From RBG-13-43-22 sp040755035 (GTDB lineage Bacteria > Desulfobacterota > RBG-13-43-22): 17,991 nt of DNA. Positions 1 through 6,321 of the stretch are shown in pieces. Below the pieces are notes generated by a model, which ran no database searches, was not told where the DNA came from, and saw only the letters and a program-made list of their open reading frames with translations. How positions within the stretch are numbered: position 1 is the stretch's first letter; each line of letters starts with the position of its first letter. Location: contig JBFMBU010000167.1 of NCBI GenBank assembly GCA_040755035.1, positions 1 through 17,991 on the forward strand, read 5' to 3'. The position numbers were made by a program, and so were the translations under genes.

Positions 1-26
1 AAAAAGGAGGCTTCCTGCCGGAAGCC
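1..26 (-). terminator. Rho-independent terminator, minus strand
   Basis: Read on the minus strand, a perfect 7 bp stem (GGCTTCC/GGAAGCC, plus-strand 9-15 and 20-26) with a 4-base loop is followed by TCCTTTTT running to the window edge. No T-run follows on the plus strand, so it acts leftward. No minus-strand protein gene lies upstream of it in this window, so it probably ends the candidate RNA described separately. Confidence 0.65.
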
Positions 27-201
27 GGGGGTGTATGCCCTGCCTCGAATCAAACTTTGCTGGACTGGCCGGGAGGTCGATAGACCGACCTCAAAGAAAA
101 CCCCCTGCGGGGGCCGGGATTGGGCGACAAGTCACCCTTTGGACAATCCCCAGAAAAGACCCCCATGATCCTCCGAAGGACAAGCTTATCAGTTTCATGT
201 C
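1..201 (-). ncRNA. Candidate structured small RNA, family not recognised
   Basis: Read on the minus strand, this stretch of about 200 nt has dense secondary structure. GGAGG and GGGGGT near the 5' side can pair with ACCCCC and CCTCC near the 3' end. Inside are three independent hairpins: one with arms GGGATT/AATCCC enclosing GGGTGA-CTTG-TCGCCC, one CCCCC-GCA-GGGGG, and one GAGGTCG/CGACCTC. It begins about 7 bases after a plausible promoter (208-238) and ends in a strong terminator at the window edge. I looked for signatures of 6S RNA, tmRNA, SRP RNA, RNase P RNA, and the cobalamin and c-di-GMP-I riboswitches and recognised none. The several internal hairpins do not resemble the single long rod of 6S RNA. 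It could instead be an antisense or leader RNA whose target lies outside the window. Confidence 0.35.
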
Positions 202-207
202 CATACT

Positions 208-238
208 ATTATGAGTCGGTTAATACCTTCTTTTTCAA
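208..238 (-). promoter_or_regulatory. Probable sigma-70 promoter for the minus-strand RNA
   Basis: On the minus strand, TTGAAA (plus 233-238) is followed by a 19 bp spacer and CATAAT (plus 208-213). The spacer is longer than the ideal 17 bp, so strength is uncertain. Predicted initiation is near 201, just upstream of the paired closing stem of the candidate RNA. It is divergent from the hisS promoter about 70 bp away. Confidence 0.35.
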
Positions 239-285
239 GAAGCCCCCTCCTCTCTTATAGAATGCGCTTTAATTTTAACAATTTC

Positions 286-314
286 TGGACAAAAAGGGTA
301 AAATTTACTATAAG
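286..314 (+). promoter_or_regulatory. hisS sigma-70 promoter; predicted leaderless start
   Basis: TGGACA (286-291) and TATAAG (309-314) are separated by exactly 17 bp; each matches the consensus at five of six positions. Counting from the -10 box puts +1 at about 321, the A of the hisS ATG. There is no Shine-Dalgarno sequence between the -10 box and the ATG (bases AACGGT), which fits leaderless initiation. Confidence 0.6.
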
Positions 315-320
315 AACGGT

Positions 321-1586
321 ATGTCTATTCAAGCTATAAAAGGGTTTAAGGATATCCTGCCCGGGGAAGCGGAAAAATGGGCTTTTATGGAAAAAACAGC
401 CCGGAGGGTCTTCCGCACCTTTTCCTTTTCCGAAATCAGGACCCCTATCATAGAAAAAACCGAGCTTTTTGTCCGCTCTATCGGGTCCAACACCGATATC
501 GTGGAAAAGGAGATGTACACCATAACCGACCGCAGCGGGGATTCCATCACCCTGCGGCCGGAGGCCACCACCTCGGTCCTGCGAGCCTTTATTGAACATA
601 GCCTGGCGGGACTGCAACCCGTACACAAGCTTTTTTCCATCGGTCCCATGTTCCGCCATGAGCGTCCGCAAAAGGGCCGTCTGCGCCAGTTCCATCAAAT
701 CAATGCCGAATATATCGGCAGCGCCAGCCCTTATGCCGACGCTGAGATGATCCGCTTGCTGCTCCAGATCCTGGACAACCTGGGTCTGCAACAGACCCGG
801 TTGCGGATCAATTCCCTGGGATGCCCGGCCTGCCGGCCTTCTTTTTCTGCGGCCCTGCAGGATTTTCTGGAAGAGCGGGAATCTTTTTTGTGCCCCGACT
901 GTCAACGGCGACTGAAGGCCAATCCTCTGCGGGTTTTTGACTGTAAGGTAGAACGCTGTCAGGAGATTTTAGTCCAGGCCCCGACGATCCTGGCCTATAA
1001 CTGCCCGCCCTGCCAGACCCATTTTGACCGGGTCCTGGAACTGGCTTCGGGCCTCTCCATCAAGGTCCATCCGGATCCCAGACTGGTGCGGGGCCTGGAT
1101 TACTATACCCGGACCACCTTTGAGGTTGCGGCCGGGGAACTGGGGGCCCAGGACGCCCTGGCCGGAGGTGGTCGGTATGACAACCTGGTCAGGGAATTGG
1201 GAGGTCCGGACCTTCCGGCCGTCGGATTTGCCATCGGCCTGGAACGGGCGGCCCTGTTATTGCCAGTTTTGGAGGAATGGAGGCAGCACCCCTTGGTTTT
1301 TCTGATTCCCTTGGGCGAGCAGGCCCGAGAAAAGGCCTTTGAGCTATTGACCACCCTTTTAAAAAAAGAAATCCCGGCCCATATGGAATATGAGGAGAAG
1401 AGCCTGAAAAGTCAGCTTAAAAGGGCCGATAAACTCAAAAGTGCCTTCGCGGCCATCCTGGGCAGCGAAGAATTGAAAAATGACCGGATAGTGATCCGCA
1501 ATCTGAACAGCCAAAACCAGGACCTCATCCCCATTCCACAGTTTCTGGATTATTTTTTAGACCGATTGGATAAAAGAACAAGTTAA
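321..1586 (+). CDS. hisS: Histidyl-tRNA synthetase
   Basis: Cytoplasmic class II aminoacyl-tRNA synthetase that charges tRNA-His using ATP. The 421-residue length is normal for bacterial HisRS. The N-terminus (IQAIKGFKDILP) is family-typical. Motif 2 is FRHERPQKGR at residues 111-120; the HisA signature RGLDYYTRTTFEV starts at R257; the glycine-rich GGGRYDNLV follows at 282-290. Residues from about 325 form the anticodon-binding domain. The ATG at 321 is chosen because the conserved N-terminus begins there, although no ribosome-binding site precedes it and the predicted transcription start coincides with it. aspS follows after 241 bp; hisS-aspS neighbours are common in bacteria. Family and function are secure. 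Confidence 0.97.
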   Translation: MSIQAIKGFKDILPGEAEKWAFMEKTARRVFRTFSFSEIRTPIIEKTELFVRSIGSNTDIVEKEMYTITDRSGDSITLRPEATTSVLRAFIEHSLAGLQPVHKLFSIGPMFRHERPQKGRLRQFHQINAEYIGSASPYADAEMIRLLLQILDNLGLQQTRLRINSLGCPACRPSFSAALQDFLEERESFLCPDCQRRLKANPLRVFDCKVERCQEILVQAPTILAYNCPPCQTHFDRVLELASGLSIKVHPDPRLVRGLDYYTRTTFEVAAGELGAQDALAGGGRYDNLVRELGGPDLPAVGFAIGLERAALLLPVLEEWRQHPLVFLIPLGEQAREKAFELLTTLLKKEIPAHMEYEEKSLKSQLKRADKLKSAFAAILGSEELKNDRIVIRNLNSQNQDLIPIPQFLDYFLDRLDKRTS

Positions 1587-1651
1587 TACAAAAATTAAAG
1601 GATAAGTTGAGGTGTTTTACTTTTTCAAATTATTTATACCTATTAACTTAA

Positions 1652-1782
1652 GATGGACTCGCAAAAAGGCTGAAAACTCCCTTTCTGTCATTTCGACCGA
1701 AGGGAGAAATCTTGAAATCATTAAAGATTTATCGTCGCTTCACTCCCCGAAATGACAGAATTCGACTTTTTGCCAGTCCATC
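1652..1782. repeat. 131 bp foldback element (MITE- or REP-like)
   Basis: The ends are 17 bp terminal inverted repeats with one mismatch: GATGGACTCGCAAAAAG at 1652-1668 and the complement of 1766-1782. A second, perfect 13 bp inverted repeat lies inside (TTCTGTCATTTCG, 1683-1695, against 1748-1760). Further inner pairs are GGGAG/CTCCC and AAATCTT/AAGATTT, so the whole element folds into one long hairpin. It encodes no protein. I see no clear target-site duplication. From memory, similar hairpins containing a CGAAATGACA core are dispersed in several deltaproteobacterial genomes, but this is the only copy visible here. It may slow or end transcription between hisS and aspS. Confidence 0.75.
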
Positions 1783-1827
1783 ACATAATGAACTAATCTT
1801 ATCTCAAAACCCTGTTTTACGAAATCT

Positions 1828-3621
1828 ATGGAGCCAAACTTGATATCAAGCAAACCCATCGGTCAGCGGACCCATGATTGTGGTTCCCTGACCGCAAAAG
1901 ACATCGGACTAAAAGTAAACCTGGCCGGGTGGGTCGATACCCGCCGCGACCATGGCGGATTGATATTTATCGACCTTCGGGACCGGACCGGCATCACCCA
2001 GGTGGTCTTCAACCCGGAAATCAATTCCGAAGCCCATAGGCAAGCCCATCAATTACGAAGCGAATACTGCCTCTCCATTCAAGGGACGGTCCGCTCCAGA
2101 CCTGAGGGGATGGCCAATACCAACCTCAAGACCGGAGAAATCGAGGTCCTGGTGGATGCCTATGAACTCTTGAACACTTCCAAGACCCCCCCCTTTACCC
2201 TTGATGAAACCGGTGAGGTCTCCGAGGCCGTTCGGCTACGATACCGCTATCTGGACCTGCGGCGACCGGCCTTACAGAAAAACTTTATTATTCGCCATCA
2301 GGTTGTTAGTTTAATTAGGAATTTTCTAAACGAAAAGGGTTTTATCGATATCGAAACCCCTTTTCTGACCAAGAGTACGCCTGAAGGGGCCCGGGATTAT
2401 CTGGTGCCCAGTCGGGTCCAGCAAGGAAAATTCTTCGCCCTGCCCCAATCCCCCCAGCTTTTTAAACAACTGCTGATGATTTCCGGATTTGACCGCTATT
2501 ATCAGATCGTTCGCTGCTTCCGCGATGAAGATCTGCGTGCCGACCGCCAACCGGAATTTACTCAATTGGACATGGAATTGTCTTTTATAACCGAAGAGGA
2601 TATTTGCGCCTTGATTGAAGACCTTATTTCCGATTTATTCAAGGGAATTATAGGAATTGAAATCCCAAGACCCATCAGGCGAATGACTTATGAAGAAGCC
2701 CTGAACCGCTATGGGACCGACCGACCGGACCTGCGATTCGGTCTGGAAATCGTTGATCTGACAGAATTGGTTAAAAATTCGGATATCAAGGTTTTTTCCG
2801 AGGCAGCCCAAAAGGGGGGCTGCGTCAAGGCCATCCGCGTCCCTCGGGGGGCCTCTTTTTCCCGCAAGGAACTGGATGACCTGGTGGCCCTGGCCCAGGG
2901 GTGGGGGGCCAAAGGTCTGGCCTGGGCCAAAATAAACCCCGAAGGCTGGCAATCACCGCTGGCCAAATTTTTAAAAGAGGAAGAACGCAAGGCCGTGGAT
3001 AAAACCCTGGAGGCCTTACCCGGAGACCTGATCCTCTTCCAGGCCGACGTCCCTTCCCTTGTTCATGACGTCCTGGGTAAGGTCCGGATTCACCTGGGAT
3101 CGCAAATGAACCTGGCCAGGGATTGTTTTGAATTTACCTGGGTCACCAAATTTCCCCTTTTAGAATACCGGCCGGAAGAGGGTCGTTATGGGGCGGTCCA
3201 CCACCCCTTTACCGCTCCCTTGCCGGAGGATCTGCCCCTTCTGGAGTCCCAACCGGAAAAGGTCCGTTCCCGTGCCTATGACCTGGTTTTAAACGGCAAC
3301 GAAATCGGGGGCGGCAGCATCCGCATCCATCAGAGGGAAATGCAGGAGAGAATTTTCAAGGTCCTGCAGATCTCGACCCAGGAAGCCGAGGAAAAATTCG
3401 GCTTTCTCCTGGAGGCCCTGGAAATGGGGGCCCCGCCCCACGGCGGCATCGCCTTCGGTCTGGACCGGCTGGTGATGCTCATGACCGGTGCCCAGTCTTT
3501 GAGGGAGGTTATCGCCTTTCCCAAGACGCAAAAAGCCGTCTGCCCCCTGACCAACGCCCCCTCCGGGGTCAACCGCATCCAATTGAACGAACTGGGGCTG
3601 AGGTTGGATGTGAAAAAGTAA
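1828..3621 (+). CDS. aspS: Aspartyl-tRNA synthetase
   Basis: Cytoplasmic class II synthetase of the bacterial AspRS type, 597 residues, the expected length. In order: an N-terminal OB-fold anticodon-binding domain (GWVDTRRDHGGLIFIDLRDR around residues 35-54), the catalytic core with motif 2 (FRDEDLRADRQPEF from F231), the bacterial GAD insertion (roughly 290-420), then GNEIGGGSIRIH and motif 3 (GIAFGLDRLVML near 541-552). The start is uncertain: the ATG at 1828 has no Shine-Dalgarno sequence, whereas GGAG at 1830-1833 sits 6 bases before an in-frame TTG at 1840. Either choice leaves the OB-fold intact. Whether it also makes Asp-tRNA-Asn cannot be judged by eye. Confidence 0.97.
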   Translation: MEPNLISSKPIGQRTHDCGSLTAKDIGLKVNLAGWVDTRRDHGGLIFIDLRDRTGITQVVFNPEINSEAHRQAHQLRSEYCLSIQGTVRSRPEGMANTNLKTGEIEVLVDAYELLNTSKTPPFTLDETGEVSEAVRLRYRYLDLRRPALQKNFIIRHQVVSLIRNFLNEKGFIDIETPFLTKSTPEGARDYLVPSRVQQGKFFALPQSPQLFKQLLMISGFDRYYQIVRCFRDEDLRADRQPEFTQLDMELSFITEEDICALIEDLISDLFKGIIGIEIPRPIRRMTYEEALNRYGTDRPDLRFGLEIVDLTELVKNSDIKVFSEAAQKGGCVKAIRVPRGASFSRKELDDLVALAQGWGAKGLAWAKINPEGWQSPLAKFLKEEERKAVDKTLEALPGDLILFQADVPSLVHDVLGKVRIHLGSQMNLARDCFEFTWVTKFPLLEYRPEEGRYGAVHHPFTAPLPEDLPLLESQPEKVRSRAYDLVLNGNEIGGGSIRIHQREMQERIFKVLQISTQEAEEKFGFLLEALEMGAPPHGGIAFGLDRLVMLMTGAQSLREVIAFPKTQKAVCPLTNAPSGVNRIQLNELGLRLDVKK

Positions 3622-3627
3622 CCCAAA

Positions 3628-3644
3628 ACCGTTCGGCGAACGGT
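3628..3644. repeat. Short perfect hairpin between aspS and the citrate-synthase-like gene
   Basis: ACCGTTC and GAACGGT flank a GGC loop, giving a 7 bp stem. No T-run follows, so it is not a standard terminator. It sits 11 bases before the GGAGGA ribosome-binding site of the next gene and could act in mRNA stability or as a protein-binding dyad. Confidence 0.4.
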
Positions 3645-3665
3645 ACTACCATACGGAGGAACACC

Positions 3666-5495
3666 ATGGCCCGCTGGAACCCTAACAAAAAAGTCCTCGA
3701 CCACGAGCACAGCCGTTTTTGGAGTTATGAACTGAAGGACATTTCCGAACCCAATTTGCAACGGGAAATTTTCCCTTACGACGCCGTCTCCCGCATCGAC
3801 TTTGATCATAAGATCCTTCCCATCGATCCACCCGATGAATTCTGGATTACCGACACCACCTTCCGTGACGGCCAGCAGGCTCGACCGCCCTATACCCTGG
3901 ACCAGATAGTAAAAATTTTCGATCTGCTCCACCGCATGGGGGGGCCTTACGGGATTATCCGCCAGACGGAATTCTTTCTCTACAGCGACCGGGACAAGGA
4001 GGCCGTGCGCAAGTGCCGGGAAAAAGGATACCCCTATCCGGAGATCACCGGCTGGATCCGCGCCCATCCGGATGATCTCAATCTGGTCAAGGAAATGGAA
4101 TTGCCGGAAACCGGGATTTTGACCTCGGTTTCCGATTACCACATCTTCTACAAATTGAATCTGACCCGGCGCCAGGCCTTTGACCAGTACCTTTCTATCG
4201 TAAACGCCGCTTTGGATATGGGCATTATCCCCCGCTGCCATTTTGAGGATATCACCAAGGCCGATATCTACGGTTTTTGCGTGCCTCTGGCCTTAGAGCT
4301 GATGAAGCTCAGGGAATCCTCGGGCATCGATATCAAAATACGCCTTTGCGACACTTTGGGCCTGGGGGTCACCTACCCCGGCGCGGCCCTGCCCCGCAGC
4401 GTCCCGAAACTGGTCCGGGCCATGATCGACGACGCCGGTGTGCCGGGCCGCCTTTTGGAATGGCACGGGCACAATGATTTCCACAAAGGATTCATTAACG
4501 CCACCACTTCCTGGTTATATGGCTGCGCTTCGGTAAACGGCGCCCTATTGGGATTCGGGGAACGGACCGGGAATACACCCATCGAGGGGCTGTTAATCGA
4601 ATATATCAGTCTGGTGGGACAGGACAGCGGGATCGACACCCGCGCCGTCACTGAAATGGCCGAATTCATCGAGAAAGAACTCCATTATTCCATCCCCGCC
4701 AATTTTCCTTTTGTCGGGGCCGACTTCAACGCCACCAGCGCCGGGATCCATGTGGACGGCTTGATTAAAAACGAGGAAATTTATAATATCTTCGACACGG
4801 AAAAGATACTGGGCCGCCCCATCAGCATCATCATCACCGATAAATCCGGTCTGGCCGGCGTGGTCCACTGGTTGAATAAACGGCTGGGCCTTTCCGGGAC
4901 CCAGGCCTTGGACAAACAGCACCCCGGGGTGGTCAAGGTCTATAAATGGGTCATGCGCCAATACGAGGAAGGCCGGACCACCTCAATCTCGGCCCAGGAA
5001 ATGGAACGGGCCAGCCGCAAACACCTGCCCGAATTTTTCGTTTCCGAATTCGACGAGCTCAAACAAAAGGCCTACCATCTGGCCTTTCACATCGTGGAGG
5101 AGATCCTGCAGAGGGAGGAAATCTGCAGCATGAATCCTGTCCTGCAGGAACCGGTTATGGAAAACTTCCTTGAACTGAATCCCTTCATTCAGTTCATCTA
5201 TGTCACTAATATGGAAGGAAAGAAGATCACCAAAAATATCACCCGAATTGTGGATCGGACCAAATACCAGGTTTTTAAGGCCGATGAAGATTTTTCCGAC
5301 CGCTCCTGGTTCGCCCAGCCCATCAAAGATGGAAAAATTCATGTGACCGATTTCTACACCTCCAAGATAACCGGGGCCTTGTGCATCACCGTCTCCGGGC
5401 CGATCCGGAACGCTGATAATGAGATCGTCGGGATCCTGGGCATTGACATCAAATTCGAAGACCTGGCCAAAATGGATAAAGACGGGGAGCTGTAG
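3666..5495 (+). CDS. Probable Re-citrate synthase (DRE-TIM metallolyase family) with C-terminal Cache-like domain
   Basis: A 609-residue Claisen-condensing enzyme of the isopropylmalate/homocitrate synthase family. The metal and catalytic motif is DTTFRDGQQ at 63-71 and the metal-binding HxH is WHGHND at 266-271. Stretches such as GGPYGIIRQTEFFLYS, CHFEDITKADIYG, GFGERTGNTP and FNATSAGIHVDGL resemble, as I remember it, the Clostridium kluyveri Re-citrate synthase more than LeuA. That enzyme makes citrate from oxaloacetate and acetyl-CoA in anaerobes lacking the usual Si-type synthase. The LeuA leucine-sensing domain is absent. Instead residues from about 498 to 600 look like a Cache sensor: RSWFAQPIKDGKIHVTDFYT, then CITVSGPIRN and GILGIDI. 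No signal peptide or membrane segment is present, so the domain must be cytoplasmic. The ATG has GGAGGA at 3655-3660. Isopropylmalate or homocitrate synthase remains possible. Confidence 0.72.
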   Translation: MARWNPNKKVLDHEHSRFWSYELKDISEPNLQREIFPYDAVSRIDFDHKILPIDPPDEFWITDTTFRDGQQARPPYTLDQIVKIFDLLHRMGGPYGIIRQTEFFLYSDRDKEAVRKCREKGYPYPEITGWIRAHPDDLNLVKEMELPETGILTSVSDYHIFYKLNLTRRQAFDQYLSIVNAALDMGIIPRCHFEDITKADIYGFCVPLALELMKLRESSGIDIKIRLCDTLGLGVTYPGAALPRSVPKLVRAMIDDAGVPGRLLEWHGHNDFHKGFINATTSWLYGCASVNGALLGFGERTGNTPIEGLLIEYISLVGQDSGIDTRAVTEMAEFIEKELHYSIPANFPFVGADFNATSAGIHVDGLIKNEEIYNIFDTEKILGRPISIIITDKSGLAGVVHWLNKRLGLSGTQALDKQHPGVVKVYKWVMRQYEEGRTTSISAQEMERASRKHLPEFFVSEFDELKQKAYHLAFHIVEEILQREEICSMNPVLQEPVMENFLELNPFIQFIYVTNMEGKKITKNITRIVDRTKYQVFKADEDFSDRSWFAQPIKDGKIHVTDFYTSKITGALCITVSGPIRNADNEIVGILGIDIKFEDLAKMDKDGEL

Positions 5496-5520
5496 ACTTT
5501 TTCGAACCATAGCTTTAGGC

Positions 5521-5550
5521 TTGACAAAACTTTTGAATCATTATTATATG
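5521..5550 (+). promoter_or_regulatory. Sigma-70 promoter for the biotin carrier gene / methylmalonyl-CoA cluster
   Basis: A perfect -35 box TTGACA (5521-5526) begins 26 bases after the stop of the preceding gene. The -10 is less certain: TATATG at 5545-5550 (18 bp spacer), TTATAT at 5544-5549 (17 bp), or TATTAT at 5542-5547 (15 bp). Initiation near 5556 would give an untranslated leader of about 350 nt before the biotin carrier gene. Confidence 0.5.
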
Positions 5551-5907
5551 GTTTCCATGGAGAGAAGATAGATTGTAACCCTTCATCTATTATAAAAATG
5601 TATTTGCCACCGACCCACACCGACAAAACTGGACGAAAAATGGTTTCCCCGGCCCAACAAACACGGCCCGGGGAAACCAGCTATCGCCGGCCTGCCCTGG
5701 ACTCGATCCGGGGGCGAACAGATTTCAAGTGCCCGAAGGGCCCGGCAGTGAGGGGGCGGCGACTCGCCGCCCCCTTGTCCCGCCTTTGTCTGTGGCAAAA
5801 AAATGATTTTCAATGTTTAAAAAGGCTAAACGGATACGATTTATTTACTTTCGCACCTTAAGGTTTTACCAACCTGCTCTTACTAAAACAAACAAGGAGG
5901 ATGTAAC
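5551..5907 (+). promoter_or_regulatory. Long hairpin-rich leader upstream of the biotin carrier gene
   Basis: This non-coding stretch contains two strong hairpins. GGTTTCCCCGG (5642-5652) pairs perfectly with CCGGGGAAACC (5668-5678). GGGGGCGGCG (5752-5761) pairs perfectly with CGCCGCCCCC (5765-5774) around the triloop ACT. Only a poor T-rich stretch follows the second stem, so it is not a convincing terminator. No cobalamin-riboswitch B12 box (GCCACTG) or other riboswitch signature was recognised. An 87-codon open frame across it has no recognisable protein features. The leader ends with AAGGAGG at 5894-5900 before the GTG start. Confidence 0.4.
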
Positions 5908-6120
5908 GTGGCGGAAATTTTGGCACCAATGGCCGGAAAAATCATCGAGATCAAAGTGAACGTGGGCGATGCCGTCCATGAAGACGACGAAGTGGCTGTC
6001 ATCGAGGCCATGAAAATGGAAATGCCGATCATGGCCGACAGCGACGGTACGGTCAAAGAGATTAAAGTAAAAAAAGGGGATTCCATCGAGGCCGACCAGG
6101 TCTTGATGATTATCGAATAA
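5908..6120 (+). CDS. Biotin carboxyl carrier protein (stand-alone biotinyl domain)
   Basis: A 70-residue protein made of a single biotinyl domain. The conserved EAMKMEM tetrapeptide region places the biotin-accepting lysine at K36, with the family's early PMAG and the C-terminal KKGDSIEADQVLMII. It carries carboxyl groups between enzyme subunits in a biotin-dependent carboxylase, decarboxylase or transcarboxylase, matching the 1.3S subunit of methylmalonyl-CoA transcarboxylase and the gamma subunit of decarboxylases. The start is GTG at 5908, set by AAGGAGG seven bases upstream; the nearer ATG at 5901 is followed at once by a stop. The partner carboxyltransferase follows 201 bp downstream. 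No biotin carboxylase is in the window. Domain identity is certain; the exact complex is not. Confidence 0.93.
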   Translation: MAEILAPMAGKIIEIKVNVGDAVHEDDEVAVIEAMKMEMPIMADSDGTVKEIKVKKGDSIEADQVLMIIE

Positions 6121-6134
6121 CGAAAATCATACCG

Positions 6135-6218
6135 ACAGGCTATGGGCAATGGATAAAGGAGTGTTGGTGGTCCGTTTTTTCATACCTCCCCGCTTCCTAC
6201 CCAAGGCCGATAGCCTGT
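6135..6218 (+). terminator. Possible partial terminator or attenuator after the biotin carrier gene
   Basis: ACAGGCTAT (6135-6143) is perfectly complementary to 6210-6218, with a 66-base loop. TTTTGTTCCCTCTTTTTCTTTTC-like pyrimidine-rich sequence follows from 6218. The long loop makes it weaker than a classical terminator. Incomplete termination here would leave more carrier than carboxyltransferase transcript. Confidence 0.35.
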
Positions 6219-6321
6219 TTTGTTCCCTCTTTTTCTTTTCAAGCAAAAAATCTTCAACCCCTCTTCTTCAACCAAGCATCCATCCTGAATACCCATTCAG
6301 CTTAAAAGATAAAGGATATTT

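Noticed and set aside
3666..5495. Reading the DRE-TIM enzyme as the 5S subunit of methylmalonyl-CoA transcarboxylase
   Set aside because: It has the citrate/homocitrate-synthase-type motifs (DTTFRDGQQ, FGERTGNTP) and lacks the 5S carboxylase-conserved domain, although it lies next to a biotin carrier.
5762..5800. Terminator reading of the GC-rich hairpin in the biotin carrier leader
   Set aside because: The stem is strong, but the following bases (TTGTCCCGCC) lack a continuous T-run.
5598..5861. 87-codon open frame in the leader of the biotin carrier gene
   Set aside because: It spans two strong GC hairpins, has no ribosome-binding site and no protein-like features; best explained as leader RNA.
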